NCBI GenBank assembly: GCA_023374045.1
Contig: CM041783.1
Location: forward strand, 94,895,298 to 94,959,297
DNA: 64,000 nucleotides
Reading direction: 5' to 3'
DNA from: Limonium bicolor
Lineage: Eukaryota; Streptophyta; Magnoliopsida; Caryophyllales; Plumbaginaceae
Part shown: one piece after another, positions 1 to 12,797 of the stretch
Numbering within the stretch: position 1 is the stretch's first letter
Layout: each line of letters opens with the position of its first letter
Notes under the pieces: model-generated
What the model was told of the DNA's origin: nothing
The model's database searches: none
What the model saw: only the letters and a program-made list of their open reading frames with translations
Position numbers and translations under genes: made by a program

Positions 1-2
1 GC

Positions 3-2966
3 ACCATTCTAACGGGAACCTTCCCAGTAAATGGCATTGATGCCAATGTGTTATTCGACTCCGGCGCCTCTCACACTTTCGTATCACCATCCTTTGTGAA
101 GAGGTTGAAGCTAGATGCGGATGAGCTACCAAACTTCATGGTTACTCTCCCATCGAAGGAGCGAGTAAAGTGCACCAAGTATTATCAATCAGCCACAATC
201 CAAATCAAAGGCGAATCGTTTCCCATTTCCTCCATCGAATTCAATGGATTGGGATTCGACTTAATCATCGGAATGAATTGGTTGGAGCGGCACAAGGGTA
301 GAATCCTCTGCGCCGAGCATCGATTGCTGCTCAAGAGTCCTTCTGGGGTTACAGTATCTTACCGCCAGAGACCGAGAGAGCCTTCGACCACACTTATATC
401 TGCCATGGCCATGTACCGGGAGCTCAGAAAGGGCCAAGAGGTGTATCTTTGTTATGTACAAGACCTGGAGCGAGATCCAGAGTTCAGTGACGATGTACCC
501 ATTGTATCCGAGTATCCTGATGTATTCCCTAAGGAGCTACCCGGCATGCCACCTCCGAGAGCAGTGGAATTTGAGATTGATCTATTGCCAGGTACCTGTC
601 CCATTGCTAGGGCACCGTACCGCATGGCACCTGCAGAAATGACCGAACTAAAAGAGCAGTTAAGAGACCTTCTAGACAAAGGGTTTATACGCCCGAGCGT
701 ATCACCCTGGGGAGCACCAGTTCTCTTCGTGAAGAAGAAGGACGGTAGCCTCCGACTTTGCATTGACTACCGCGAGTTGAATGCGGTCACAGTCAAAAAT
801 AAATACCCACTACCACGTATCGACGACCTATTCGACCAGTTGAAAGGAGCCTCAGTCTTCTCCAAGATCGACCTCCGTTCAGGGTATCATCAGATTGCAA
901 TCAAGGAACAAGACATTGAGAAAACGGCATTCCGTACCAGATATGGCCACTACGAATTCACAGTGATGCCATTCGGTTTGTCAAACGCACCGGCAAAATT
1001 CGTAGACCTCATGAATCGACTATTCAGTGAGCAGTTGGACACTTCAGTTGTTGTCTTCATCGACGACATACTTGTATATTCCAAATCACCAGAGGAACAT
1101 GAAACTCACTTGAGGAAAGTGCTTGAGACACTGCGCGAGAACCAGCTATACGCGAAGTTCTCCAAATGCGAGTTTTGGCTTGATCAGGTATCATTCCTTG
1201 GACATGTCATCTCGAGCGCAGGTATCTCGGTTGACCCTTCTAAGGTAGAAGCTGTACGATCATGGCCTAGACCCAAGACTGTTACCGACATTAGGAGCTT
1301 TCTTGGTCTAGCCGGTTACTACCGGAGATTTGTAAGGGACTTCTCGAAAGTCGCTAAGCCCATGACTACACTGATGAAGAAAGATACACCGTTTGTATGG
1401 ACACACGAGTGCGAGCTATCATTTCAGAAACTGAAAGACTCATTGACCTCAGCGCCCGTCCTTACTCTTCCAGAGGGCACAGAGGGATTTGAGGTATACT
1501 GTGATGCATCAGGCAAAGGAATGGGATGCGTACTCATGCAGCATGGCAAGGTTGTTGCTTATGCCTCTCGCCAGCTGAAAAAGCATGATGAGAATTACCC
1601 GACTCACGACTTAGAGTTAGGAGCCATTGTCTTCGCCTTGAAGATATGGCGACACTATCTCTATGGGGTAAGCATCACCATCTACTCCGACCATAAGAGC
1701 TTACAGTATGTATTCACTCAGAAAGAACTCAACTTGAGACAGAGAAGGTGGATGGAGTTTCTCTCAGACTACGACATCAACCTGCAGTATAAGGAAGGGA
1801 AGGCAAACATCGTAGCCGACGCCCTGAGCCGTCGAGCACACTCGCTCCATTCGCTACTCGCTTCTTCTAGCTTGGTTGACGAGGTGCGAGACGCTCAGTT
1901 GAGCAACCCTTACCTAACCGAAATCAGACAAAAGATTGAGAATGGTACATTTGAGAAGAAAAAGTATGATTTTAAACTATATGAAGATGGTTTGATTCGG
2001 TTGAATGGCAGGATATGCGTCCCCCGAAGCAATGCTGAGCTAAGGGATCGCATCCTGCGAGAGTCACACTGTTCCACATTGTCAGTCCATCCGGGAGCCT
2101 CCAAGATGTACAAAGACATGAAGAGGTACTTCTGGTGGTCTGGAATGAAGTCAGATGTGACAGAATTCGTATTGAGATGCTTGACATGCCAGAAGGTAAA
2201 ATTTGAACACCGTAGACCGGGCGGAATGGTACAATCTATGCCAGTTCCGGAGTGGAAATTTCATGATATCTCCATAGATTTTGTTGTAGGACTCCCACCT
2301 GCTAGGGGAGGACTCAACATGATCTGGGTTGTAGTAGATCGCCTTACCAAGGTTGCCAGATTCATACCGATGAAGGACACCTGGAAGGTAGTAAAGCTAG
2401 CTGAGCTTTTTGATAAGGAGATTATCAGACACCACGGAGTCCCTAAGACCATAGTATCTGACCGCGACACCAGATTTCTTTCGAGATACTGGAGAGCTAC
2501 AAGGGAAGCGTTGGGTACAGAACTGAAGTTGAGTACCGCCTTCCATCCTCAGACCGACGGTCAGACAGAGAGGACCATCCAGACACTGGAGGACATGCTT
2601 CGGGCATGTGCCTTGGATTTTCAGGGGAGTTGGTTAGATAAGCTTCATCTTATCGAGTTCTCGTATAATAATAGTTATCACGCCTTGATTAAGATGTCGC
2701 CTTTCCAAGCTCTATACGGTAGACCTTGCCGTACACCCTTGTGTTGGGATGAGTCAAGTGAAGCGGTCATAATAGGACCGGAGTATCTTGAGCAAGTGCA
2801 AGCCGAAGTGCAACAAATCCGAGCTAACATGAAGGCAGCCCAAGATAGACAGAAATCCTATGCGGATGTGAGACGACGCGACCTTGAGTTCGTCGTGGGT
2901 GACCAAGTGTTCTTGCGAGTTTCACCTATGAAGGGTGTCTTCGTTTTGGTCAGAAGGGCAAGCTAA
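3..2966 (+). CDS. pol: Gypsy pol polyprotein: protease (partial), RT, RNase H, integrase
   Basis: The frame is open from base 3, so the start lies upstream of the window. Residues are numbered from base 48. The aspartic protease site is DSGAS (D4). The reverse transcriptase covers about residues 165-400 and has the FIDD catalytic pair D339/D340. RNase H follows, with acidic residues D486, D548 and D591. The integrase has an HHCC zinc finger (H674, H681, C711, C714) and a DD35E core at D744, D805 and E841; the last two are exactly 35 residues apart. The enzyme copies element RNA into DNA and inserts it into the host genome. The frame is intact up to about base 2935. There a frameshift replaces the GPY/F module with a short unrelated tail and a stop at 2966. 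The preserved core suggests a fairly recent copy. Confidence 0.95.
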   Translation, partial: TILTGTFPVNGIDANVLFDSGASHTFVSPSFVKRLKLDADELPNFMVTLPSKERVKCTKYYQSATIQIKGESFPISSIEFNGLGFDLIIGMNWLERHKGRILCAEHRLLLKSPSGVTVSYRQRPREPSTTLISAMAMYRELRKGQEVYLCYVQDLERDPEFSDDVPIVSEYPDVFPKELPGMPPPRAVEFEIDLLPGTCPIARAPYRMAPAEMTELKEQLRDLLDKGFIRPSVSPWGAPVLFVKKKDGSLRLCIDYRELNAVTVKNKYPLPRIDDLFDQLKGASVFSKIDLRSGYHQIAIKEQDIEKTAFRTRYGHYEFTVMPFGLSNAPAKFVDLMNRLFSEQLDTSVVVFIDDILVYSKSPEEHETHLRKVLETLRENQLYAKFSKCEFWLDQVSFLGHVISSAGISVDPSKVEAVRSWPRPKTVTDIRSFLGLAGYYRRFVRDFSKVAKPMTTLMKKDTPFVWTHECELSFQKLKDSLTSAPVLTLPEGTEGFEVYCDASGKGMGCVLMQHGKVVAYASRQLKKHDENYPTHDLELGAIVFALKIWRHYLYGVSITIYSDHKSLQYVFTQKELNLRQRRWMEFLSDYDINLQYKEGKANIVADALSRRAHSLHSLLASSSLVDEVRDAQLSNPYLTEIRQKIENGTFEKKKYDFKLYEDGLIRLNGRICVPRSNAELRDRILRESHCSTLSVHPGASKMYKDMKRYFWWSGMKSDVTEFVLRCLTCQKVKFEHRRPGGMVQSMPVPEWKFHDISIDFVVGLPPARGGLNMIWVVVDRLTKVARFIPMKDTWKVVKLAELFDKEIIRHHGVPKTIVSDRDTRFLSRYWRATREALGTELKLSTAFHPQTDGQTERTIQTLEDMLRACALDFQGSWLDKLHLIEFSYNNSYHALIKMSPFQALYGRPCRTPLCWDESSEAVIIGPEYLEQVQAEVQQIRANMKAAQDRQKSYADVRRRDLEFVVGDQVFLRVSPMKGVFVLVRRAS

Positions 2967-3311
2967 GCCCAAAGTTTGTAGGGCCGTACACTATCACCGA
3001 AAGAGTTGGATCCGTAGCCTACAGGTTAGCACTACCTGAGGACTTGGGGCGTGTCCATGATGTATTTCATGTGTCACAACTCAAGAAGTATATTGCTGAT
3101 CCTTCTCATGTGTGAGAGCCCGAGCACTTATCCATGAGCCAAACATGATATGTGAAACCCCAGTGAGAATCCTTGATAGGAAGACCAGAGACACTCGCCA
3201 TAAGTCTATACGAATGGTGAAGGTCCTATGGTCAACCATGATGTCGAAGAAGCGACATGGGAGTTGGAAGATGCCATGAAGGCTAAATACCCGCAGTTAT
3301 TCATAGACTAG
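2945..3311 (+). pseudogene. Frameshifted pol C-terminus: GPY/F module and chromodomain
   Basis: After the shift near 2940, another frame continues with the integrase C-terminal GPY/F module ([10 protein letters not shown] at about 2959-2988, then FHVSQLKKY). A TGA interrupts it at about 3112. The chromodomain follows from about 3158 in another frame (PVRILDRKTR, then VKVLW). A one-base loss near 3235 breaks it before EEATWE and KYPQLF, and the stop is TAG at 3309-3311. Chromodomains of this type guide integration to particular chromatin. Whether this copy can do so is doubtful given at least three breaks, unless some are assembly errors. Confidence 0.85.
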
Positions 3312-3350
3312 AGAGTCTACTATTTAGTATACGGGTACGGGTCGTACCCC

Positions 3351-3368
3351 TTTTAAGGGGGGTAGAGC
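3351..3368 (+). promoter_or_regulatory. Inner (secondary) polypurine tract of element A
   Basis: TTTTAAGGGGGGTAGAGC lies 40 bp after the pol stop but is not next to an LTR. The true 3' polypurine tract is at 17671-17686. The same motif at the same relative place occurs in LARD1 and LARD2. Confidence 0.55.
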
Positions 3369-3733
3369 CCTTTTGCTTTTGCATTTGTAACACCCCATCC
3401 AACAATAACACACTTACAATAAACTGCAGCGGAAACAACCTCATCACATTACTTATCTCGTTGGTGTTACACGCCGTTAGCCACCCACGTGGCTAACAAG
3501 GCTAATACATACACATTGTACCGGTCTGATGGGCTAAATTCCCGAGCGACTACACCTTACTGTCCCTTTCCATAAACACAACAACAACATGCACCTTCCA
3601 ACTATACCGAGTATTTATAACTAATGCCGATAACAATTTCGGTCTTACTACACCTACTGTATATATACAACATAAACGATTACCCATGTACAACGACTAC
3701 CCCGTCCTAATCTCGAACGGCTTCCAGCTCCTT

Positions 3734-3793
3734 GTACCTGAAATAGGAAAAGAAGAGAAAGGGTGGCCCCCAAGGGGCTCAGCACCTTTGCTG
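3734..3793 (-). other. Conserved double hairpin and CAG|GTAC, family D
   Basis: On the minus strand there is CAGCA-AAGG-TGCTG (3780-3793), then a GCCCC/GGGGC hairpin (3765-3779), then a pyrimidine-rich stretch ending CAGGTAC at about 3734-3740. The arrangement recurs near the 3' end of LTRs A, B, C and E. Confidence 0.6.
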
Positions 3794-5311
3794 GTATGGT
3801 AATCCCGCAGCCCACATGCTACCGGGCCACGCACAACTAATTGTCGTCTTAGCATGCGGTTGATTATTTTTAAATCATGCATGCAACTGTAAACACCCAA
3901 CACACAATCATTTCGCCTCAACGGGCTCAACAAACGGATAATATATCCTTACTTAATAAGTCACTCAAGGTATTCAATATCCCTAGAGTGTTCCTCCTCT
4001 AATGGAGCTACTTCCTTAACAGACGACACTTACCCTTAAATCGGGTTATCCTTAAATGCCTCTTTTCTCAAACTGGGATTCATATCCATGATCCACATAC
4101 TCCACATTTTACAACATATAAAATACACTACATAACAACACTTAACAACACCTTGCTCGTTTCCACGTGCACAACATAATACCGCAATAGATATTGCATC
4201 ACAACAAAGATACATAACATAACGGGAATGGTCCTCTTAGGAACCGACCCAAACATTGTTAATACACTAGTGAGCCTAGAGAATGTTGCCAGTCTCATGA
4301 TAAGCTCGTTACATAACTCGTTACCGTCTCGTTAAATGAACGGTTAACTTAACACAAGGTGTCTCAGATATAGTGATCCAAGCACACCGAAACAAACATA
4401 ACAATAGTATGCCCCTGTGGCCCGACGTGAGTCAGTAATAGCCTTGGTTAAGCTAAAGGGAAGGTTGGGAACCAAATTGGAAAACAACCATAACATACAG
4501 AGAGGATCGAACCTGCTATGACAACGACCCCCATACTCACACGCGTGGCCGGAACAGACCGGACTCCTCACTTCCCCCGTTAGCACTTGTCAGAAGTTCA
4601 TCATTGAACTTAGTTAAACAATCACAACATTAGGTTAAGTCTTGTTAGACACACACATGGGAAGGGAGAGTCATACAATCACGCACAAACATCACACACA
4701 ACCATCACACAACTAACTCACGCATAGCCGTGGTTAGAACGTTCCTTAGGTCGGAAACGTTATTACCGGATACCGTTCTCTTACGTTTACCTAATAGTGG
4801 TTAACTAGCCCTTCAAGCGCATTTGAGGTTACCGGTATCGGCACGTAAACATACAACAACAATAACGACGGTAAACTCGTTTCATGACTTATCTTATAAC
4901 GTGGCAAACACACAGAAAAACACATTGGCATACAAGCCGGTGTAATCCGGTAGGACACAGGTTGCAAGAAAACCATACCTGTCACCGGAGTCCACTTTAC
5001 CACGTCCACTTATGTTCCTCGAGCAATTCTCGAACAACTGTTAACATTACATGTACTTTTATTAATATCGGGGTAGCATGATTATTTAATGTCTAATGCT
5101 TATAACTTCTCCCCGTTAACTTAGTTACATAACTTAACATTTTTAACTTGTTTTACTCTCACATTCTAATACAACTTTTAACCCACTTTATTGTCATTAA
5201 AACTCACCTAACATGTCCTTAACAACCTTATGACATCATTACCTATCAATCCCCATCATTACATATCATTTCCATACCTTAAAACAACAATTTTGGTCCA
5301 TACAGTGGCCT

Positions 5312-5490
5312 GTCCGAACTTGTGTCCGAACCTCCAAGTTCGGACGCAAGCCGAGACCTAATACTGAAACCCATATACACGTCCGAACTTGTGTCCGGAC
5401 TTCCCAAGTTCGGACACAGTTCGAGAGTGGGAAAATCCTTTACCCAACAGAGCCTGTCCGAACTTCCATGTCCGGACGGAAGTTCGGACA
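5312..5490 (-). repeat. 72-nt-period hairpin array, family D, three units
   Basis: Units start at 5312, 5381 and 5456. Each has the arm GTCCGAACTT and, about 25 nt on, its reverse complement AAGTTCGGAC, with a third related block between. Two of the three stems are perfect over at least 8 bp. The same layout occurs in four other LTR families with different stem sequences. Confidence 0.75.
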
Positions 5491-7913
5491 CGGAAAACAT
5501 TCAATTTCCAAGTCTTTAAACACTTAACCAATTTCACCAAACTTCTCCTAAAGCCTCATAATGTTTCCTAACATCATTTGGCACTTCAAACACACCTTTA
5601 TCCATGTGCTAAACTCTTTAAATCACTCACCAAAACCATTTTATCATTCACAAACTTCTTACAAAGTTCCTAGCACTTGGGATGTTTTCTCTTGTAATTT
5701 ATAAGTGGTAGTTCACCAATAATGACCACTACACCAAGGTGTTTCCTCTACACCTTAACATCTTCTCTCAACTTCTTTTCTTACTAACTAAACCTCCTTT
5801 TTCACATCTTACCTAATCATCACTTATTCCTTGGATATCAACATTTCCTAAACCTTAAACAAACTCTTCCAAGACTTAAATACATCCTCAAACACACATT
5901 GAATTCCTAGAACTTCCAAGATAACACCTAAATCCTTGCATCACTCTAAATCACCTTAATACATGTTTTCTTCTCAAGTAAACATTTATTCACTTTTAAC
6001 ACTTCCTAGTTCACCAAAACTCACTTAAACACTTAGAACTTCTTACACATTTCCCCAAATTTGGCCATAACTTCTCTTGTATTTACTCACATCCAAACAC
6101 TTAGGTTTTTACCTTATTTCATTCAAGAACACCTAAAATCCATCAAGAACATTTTTACACACAAACTTCACACATTAAGCACTACATCACAATATAGTGC
6201 ATAACTTAAATTGCTTGGCACTTAGGCCCTTAAATAACATGGCTCTTAGGCCCTTAAATTGCATAAACCATAAACACTGAATTTCCCACATAAGTAATGC
6301 CTTTGACCTGCAAATACACCCAACAATACATACGCCCTTAATAAACTCCTTGAGAGCATTTTACTAGCTCATTCACCATTAGCTCCTTAGGTAGTTTTAG
6401 CAAGCATTACAAGCTCATTTCCACTAAGGCATTAAACCACATTGAGATAGCATATTTACCTCTTTTCCTCACAAACTTCTTTCTTGTTTCCTTACAAAAC
6501 CGGTAAGGCATTTGGTTCCTTTTCAACTACTAAACATTATACAAACAACATAATGAGTATTCAAGCTTTAAGCTTCATCTCATTGTAAACCCTAGGTTTA
6601 CATTATTTTAAAAACATTAATGTAGTTGTTTTACCTTGATCTTTGAAGAGAGTTTGAATATCTATGAAGAGAGGACTCCACCTAGTCCATGAAAGGTTGG
6701 AATAAGGCTAGAACAAAGTCACACCAAGAGCACCATTAATGAGTATTTTCGGTTACACACAAAACATGGAGGAAACTTGATTTTTCTTAGAGATTCCTTA
6801 CCTAGGAGCAAAGGAGATCAATAATATGTGGAAAGACAAGCTCAAGCCCCTTCAATGGTGGAACTCCATGGCACCGAAATGGGGCTCTTGAAGTTTTGAG
6901 AAGATAGGAATGAAGAGCTTGATGAGAGGAAGAGAATGGTGGTGTTTGTTTTTGATTTGGTTAAGTGAGTCATGAGATATTGACAATGGAAGATGGTGAA
7001 ATGGTGCTGGTGCTGTAGCTTCACCGTGAGAACAGAAGGAAGAAAGGTAGAAGAAGAAGGGAACCGTGTGAAATGAAGAAAGAAATGAGAGAAGTGAGTT
7101 TGGTTTTGTTTTTGAAGATATTTATGACTTAAAGCAAATAGTAACTTATGAGTCATCTTTATTTACTTAATAAGTTAACATATTTGGTGACTCATTACTT
7201 CAAAAACCGGCCCCCTTTTTAATCTAGGGGTATTATAGTCTTTATTGACTCATTTAATTACTTATAACATCATATGTTACAAACTAGCTTATAAAAATCA
7301 CTATTCACAAAAACAAGGCACACAGAAGTGAAATTTTTGATTTCCCATTGATATAGACTTCCAAATGTGATACCATATAGTACACATGTTAATTAAAGAG
7401 TAATGATGGACATTTAGCCATTCAAAACTCATTTACAAGACAATTTTTCAAAAACGTGCTTTAAGACTCCTTAAAGCACTTTTTGTGTTTTAACTTGTTT
7501 TCAAGCTTGGTTTTCTTTGGTAATTGATTTAATATGTTCATTAACATATTTATAAGGTATAGGTATGACCATTAGGTCTTATACAAATTTATCCCAAGCT
7601 TAGAGCACATTTTGCTCTTATTGACTTTAAGGTATTTTCTTGTGTTTTGTTTGGTTTCATTTTCTACCAAGGTTTCCTAAGGACTTAATTAGCCTTATAA
7701 AATCATAATTAATGTTATTAAGTCTTGGTAGGCTCTTTGGGTCCTAACCAAGTTCACTCATAGCTTAGAGCATGTTTTTGCTCAAACTGTGTCTTAATGC
7801 TTTATTGCATTTACTATGGTCTAAATTGTTCACTGATGTTACTAAGGCACTTTTTAGGCTTTACATACCATAGTTTAAATGTTTAACAACATATCAAGGT
7901 TTGGGGTATTTCA

Positions 7914-7931
7914 ATCTACCCCCCTTAAAAG
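7914..7931 (-). promoter_or_regulatory. 3' polypurine tract of LARD1
   Basis: The minus strand reads CTTTTAAGGGGGGTAGAT directly against the first base of the 3' LTR, the expected primer for plus-strand DNA synthesis. Confidence 0.85.
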
Positions 7932-8029
7932 AACTTCGTCCTCGAAGTTCACACTTTCCACACATCATTAGATTAGAACACAGGAATCACTTGGAAATAA
8001 ACTTCCATAACCAACACACTTTACATCAC

Positions 8030-8275
8030 AACCTCGGACTTAATGGTCCGGGCAACACATTCACATCCACACATAACATAACATATCCACATGATAACCT
8101 CGGACTCTATGGTCCGGGTATCTTAACAACACTTACACATACATAACAACCCCTTGGACTCACTGGTCTTGGGTAACATCACAACATTTGGACACATAGG
8201 TCTCCATAACTTAACAGTCTTCAGACACATAGGTCTATGTAACACAACACATTTAGACTCATAGGTCTTAATAGC
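8030..8275 (-). repeat. Series of short imperfect hairpins near the LARD1 3' end
   Basis: Six blocks of the form GGAC-spacer-GGTCC and derivatives lie near 8032, 8096, 8152, 8188, 8219 and 8250. The first two are the most regular (CTCGGAC...GGTCCGGG). LARD2 has related blocks at about 42530-42780 (GGACAC...GGTCC, GGGCAC...GGCCC). Confidence 0.5.
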
Positions 8276-8588
8276 ATACACTTTTAGGAGATCAAAGTCA
8301 AAATAACATTTATTACACATACCACACAACATGTCATCGCATGTATAGCAATCAAAAATATCTTTTACATACACACTGTGATCCCGCAGAACCCGGTCGC
8401 GATGGACACCTTACGTCCCCGTGCCTTTGGGAGATTAAAACAATCACTTAAGTTTAAAATTTCCTTGTGAGGTTAAGTAAGAAGACTTTAATTATGTAAA
8501 GTATCCATCAACGTTTTATAAATACCAATTTAAAATCCTTTGAAACACACACAACTCCTAGTCCAACTTAAGCTCTTTGCTTCTTTTC

Positions 8589-8733
8589 TTAGCGTGGTTA
8601 TTTGTGACCACTTATAGGGAGCTTCAAGAATCATCCAACCCTGATGTGATCAGCATCAGTGTAGAACTATCCTTCCACTCCAATTTGTGTTCGGCTTCCC
8701 TTGATCACATGCAAATCAAGTTCCACCTCCCAC
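8589..8733 (-). other. Conserved non-coding island, copy in LARD1
   Basis: This ~145 nt block is strongly similar to 43161-43328 (LARD2), 56664-56806 and 60648-60793 (element F), while surrounding sequence differs. It lies ~0.7 kb upstream of the 3' LTR in every copy. It includes a hairpin with stem CTTGAT/ATCAAG and a variable loop. A structured RNA signal such as packaging or dimerisation is inferred only. Confidence 0.65.
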
Positions 8734-9250
8734 TTCATTTTCAAGCATCAATTAAATCACTCATTTCCAATTTTCTATCTTTTAAATCATTCTAATCATG
8801 ATCATAACATCTCCAAAGGATAGAACTCCGTCTATCAGTTACCTCCATTCACTTTAATCATGTTGCCTAGGGAATCTTATTCTCACTAGGTTCTATGTCG
8901 GTTTCATACCCTTTCATGCATCACTATATAGTATATATATATACACATATATTTTATCAAAATACAACACCTGGTTTTACATTTATACACTATCGGGGCT
9001 TTTGTTCCCCCGGGAGTTTCTCTACTCCCCACACTTGTACTATCACACACAACTGTTAACAAATACACACACTTATCACAATGGTATTCGCATCTTCTGT
9101 GCGCAATTACCACAATTAAACCATGAATGTGTATGTTTACGTAACACACACACCAATCATCAAAACAATAATATAATTTTGTGCTATGCACAATATAAGT
9201 CACATACACTACGTACACTTGTACGGTAATATACACTAAGTGGTTTTGCG

Positions 9251-9273
9251 CTCTACCCCCCTTAAAAGGGGTT
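9251..9273 (-). promoter_or_regulatory. Inner polypurine tract of LARD1
   Basis: The minus strand reads CCCCTTTTAAGGGGGGTAG, the same as the tract behind the element A pol stop. It sits 1.3 kb upstream of the true polypurine tract and is preceded by a small hairpin (TTACG...CGTAA). Confidence 0.55.
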
Positions 9274-12200
9274 ACGCCCACGTAATCAATCACTAAACAT
9301 TGGCTTAAATGTTCTGCCGTCGTGAAGTGTTTTAACTTCCACGCGGTCTATTACACAATGGATTCTGATTAGAGGATCTTAACCATATTGGCGGTTTAGT
9401 TCCTAAACCAAGAATTCTCATTGGAGTTCGCTTAAACTTTTAGTCGGTTTCGATTCTGGCCTGTTAGGCTTCTAGGCGTTAATAATTAGCCATTCACTCA
9501 TGTTCACCAGGTACATTCAACACTTGATCATTGGCTCACTAGTTTCTGCTGCGAAACTCTAATAACTGTAGAGCTTAATTGCTCCCTTTTGTTATTCTTA
9601 CTGTATTGTACATCCCCAATTGTCACCTTCATCTTGGCAACAATGGTTTCTCAACCGACGCGTGGTATCTCTTACCGTTAGCGAATTCGGTGAGTTATAA
9701 ACTTTCTATTCACTTCATAACAATTTACCGTGTATCTAGCTATGTATTTCACAATGATTGACTTGTTCTCTTTCGACTTACTGTCGGTTGAGATTGAGCT
9801 ACTATCTAGTGTGTAGTGCTCTCTCAGCTATTTACAACATTTGGGGTATATTCCATACCGATATTTGGCAGTTAGTGCTACTGTAGTCACTTACTGTTAA
9901 TTATGTCTCCACATTTGGTTTTGTACAAGTACTCTTTTATTGGTGTGGTCTTGCATTTCCTATGCATCGGCCATTATAACATTATTCCTCCACAATTAAC
10001 ATGTTTCCAATTCCTAGCTATCCCACTCGATCATTACTGCGCAAGTGTAATACCAAAACACTCAGTCATACAGAGTGCAGAGGCGTAAACTCTTGACAGT
10101 AAATCCCTTATGTGATTCGCCATGGAATTCACACTGTGTTTCACTGAAATTCTGATCTCATAATACTGGCTACTGGCTTACTGCCGAGTCTGTTTAATAT
10201 CAATTATCTTGCATCTCCACTGAGTTTAACTCATAACTGGTCTTATCCGCCACATCATCGTTTAACAACACTTATACAACGGTCGCTTACTGCGCACCGT
10301 ACTTATTGTATAACACTAACTCACATCGTATTTACTGTCACATTAACTTCCACGCATATACTTATATCATTCGTGTTATGGTTCATCCTCATTTGGATGA
10401 CTACTGAATGCTCCTTGAGCATCGATCATTCGAGTCACAAGCCGGCATTATTCAGCTCGGTGTTTCACTTTATACACACATACTATTAAGCTAACTGCTC
10501 TTTTTCAGTAATAACATCGTCCATCCTTAAATATTTCTTGAACTTGATCCACATAACTACCGCTTCTGCGGTTTCAGAATATCGAGAGGTATCCCCACTC
10601 TTAATGCAGTGGTTTGTTTACCACTCTATTCACTTATATAACATAAACTTCTGCAATCAATCTAATTTTTCATAACACATTTTATTTGTGGCTTATAAGC
10701 CTTACTGCCTTGAGCCGCGCTCATTGTAGGCTGTCCAGACACATGTACTTCTCTGTACAACATTTCATGATTTGGATATTATATTGGGCTCCATGACAAG
10801 GTCGTTGCATCACGTTTCCTTTTACGGGATGCCCCTTAGGACTGTCAGTCCGTCTCCTGACAACTTATGTCTAAACTTGGTGTTAGCTTCAACCCTTGTG
10901 TTTCTGTCATGCCATTTCGTGCAACAATTGTTGATGTGAACACCCTTTAAGGATTGCTCCTGCGTGTTGTTACGTTATGCCTTACATTTGTTTCACACTT
11001 ATTGGTACATTCCATTAGCCACGCCGTTTGCGTTCTTAAATGGCTTATCATCTCCTTTTGTGAAGATCAACATTTCCTAGTAGTGTAAGTACTCATTCTG
11101 GGAGTTTCATTCCGTTCATTGCACATTAATGTGTCCACATTAGGCATCTGCTTGCCATGTACAGGCTGGGTCACCGTTCCAGCTATCATGTTTATTCCTC
11201 GGAATTCTTAAGACATGTGTGATGTCTTTATATAACAGTTAGTGCACTTCGCACCTCTTGACTCTTAAACATATCCTTGAAATGAATTCACTAGTTCCTT
11301 TAGTCTAGTTATCTTAACTGGGTTCCTCTACTTCAACCCTTCATGGTAATCCTTAGCTGTTGTTTGACTTATACTGCTGACCGTAGAACGGAGTCGACTA
11401 CTTCCCGTGTTTCGGACTCTACTTGTATACATATGTGGGGTACCATACTGATACATTACTACTTACCCAACTAACCCATAAGTAGGTCTGTCAGGCCCAC
11501 AAGCTCCTATCGGAGTGCGGTCGTCCCACAATTCAGTTGGTACACTCGTAGTTCCGTCACACGCCTAGGTGAAGCATTCTGTTGTCAACTCCCTTATATT
11601 GTCCCGTGACAATATTCATTCCTTGCTTCCCGAACTTAATCGAGGGAAAGTTTACCCATTGTTGTATCCTTGTCAACTGTCCTTGGTTTTACTGGTTTGG
11701 TTTAAAAGAAGGTTGGAAAGGAGTGTTGGTTTGAAAGAAAATTTGGTTTTGAAAAGAAAAGGGTTTGTATAAATCTGGGTTTGAAAGAAAAATTTTCATG
11801 GTTTCACAACATCTTCTTACCTTAGCCAAGTCTAGCATTCTTGCTGACTAGTGTACTTCCAATTACAAAGGTCAGGCTGTTAAGCCTTTCCATGGTTATA
11901 ATGTTCGCACTTAAGTTCGTGGTACTTTACTAAGTACTCTGTAGTGGTTATAAATTTCCCGAACAGCCCTGTTATAGCAGCACTTGCTATGGCAAGTGCG
12001 CCATGCTAACTGGCTATCGGTTTAACACATACCGGTTGTGGTATTGTTTTTACCCATATTGTCATCAGTGGCCTTGTTGGCCCTCACTAATCTTACTGCC
12101 TTGACAAATACTCTTCTAGGTGATTTCTCACTGTCTTCACATGACGATCATCAACTAGGGTGTTTCCCATTCTGGGAGACCCCTCTTTTTCTTTGTATTG

Positions 12201-12780
12201 TATTCTCTTTGTAGCCCGTTCCATGTATTTGGGCACTACGTTGTAGTCTTAGTTGGTTGGTATACCGTTGGTGTATTACTACCAACTGTGGTCCCGTAGA
12301 CACTCGTCTCGGGTTTTATTAATCCACTTCTTGCCTGTTGCACGGTCGGTGCGTTGCAAGCTGGTTATTCTCGACTGCTCGGCATGTCGACCCAGGTTGC
12401 TGGAAATTCAATTCTTCTATACGCAAGATTCTTCATTCTTTGCTATTAAATGCGGTTAACATTGTTCAGATGGAGACCGTCTCTGGGATTCCCAGTTTTC
12501 GGGATCTACCGTGGACGGTTCTCCGTACCTTTAGAGGTACTTAATAACACCAGATCGGGTATTCCCGAGTAAGAGAGGACTTCCATCTCTCTGGCGTTCT
12601 TTCCCAAGTTATCAAACAGGGATTGTGGAGGGTGGGATGGATATTGTAGGTTTCCAGTAGTCACTGGTAGTTCCTAACTAGCGTATCTCTCACGCTATCA
12701 CTCAACCCTTAACCCAAAGTACTTAAATCTAACTCGGTACTTCCTAGGCTCGGTAATTCAGTCATCAGAGCGATTACTTC

Positions 12781-12792
12781 GCTCTGATACCA
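12781..12792 (-). promoter_or_regulatory. Primer binding site of LARD1
   Basis: The minus strand reads TGGTATCAGAGC a few bases from the end of the 5' LTR. It matches the 3' end of plant initiator tRNA-Met, the usual primer of this superfamily. Confidence 0.9.
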
Positions 12793-12797
12793 CTTTT

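Larger units (their letters stand above)
3386..7913 (-). repeat. LARD1 3' LTR (family D)
   Basis: On the minus strand this starts TGAAATACCCC at 7913 and ends GGGGTGTTACA at 3386. It is nearly identical to 12798-17293. Contents in transcript order: U3 palindrome (7456-7479), probable TATA/initiation zone (~7110-7135), three AAG|GTAA-like motifs (near 6800, 6634 and 6459), a two-copy ATTTAAGGGCC repeat (6215-6264), a hairpin array (5312-5490) and a double hairpin (3765-3793). Short reading frames in it have no recognisable domain. Confidence 0.9.
7914..12797 (-). mobile_element. LARD1 interior, non-coding
   Basis: This 4.9 kb stretch between the LTRs has no reading frame with gag, pol or other known domain on either strand; the longest frames are below 130 codons. 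It is similar along its length to the LARD2 interior (42435-47470). One example is the stretch around 10010-10110 against 44520-44620. Conservation without coding content suggests cis-acting functions. Mapped parts are two purine tracts, small hairpins near 8030-8275, a conserved island at 8589-8733 and the primer binding site. Confidence 0.8.

Noticed and set aside
8589..8733. Pol III promoter or SINE reading of the conserved island
   Set aside because: A B-box-like GGTTGGATGATTC is visible, but no convincing A box or terminator.
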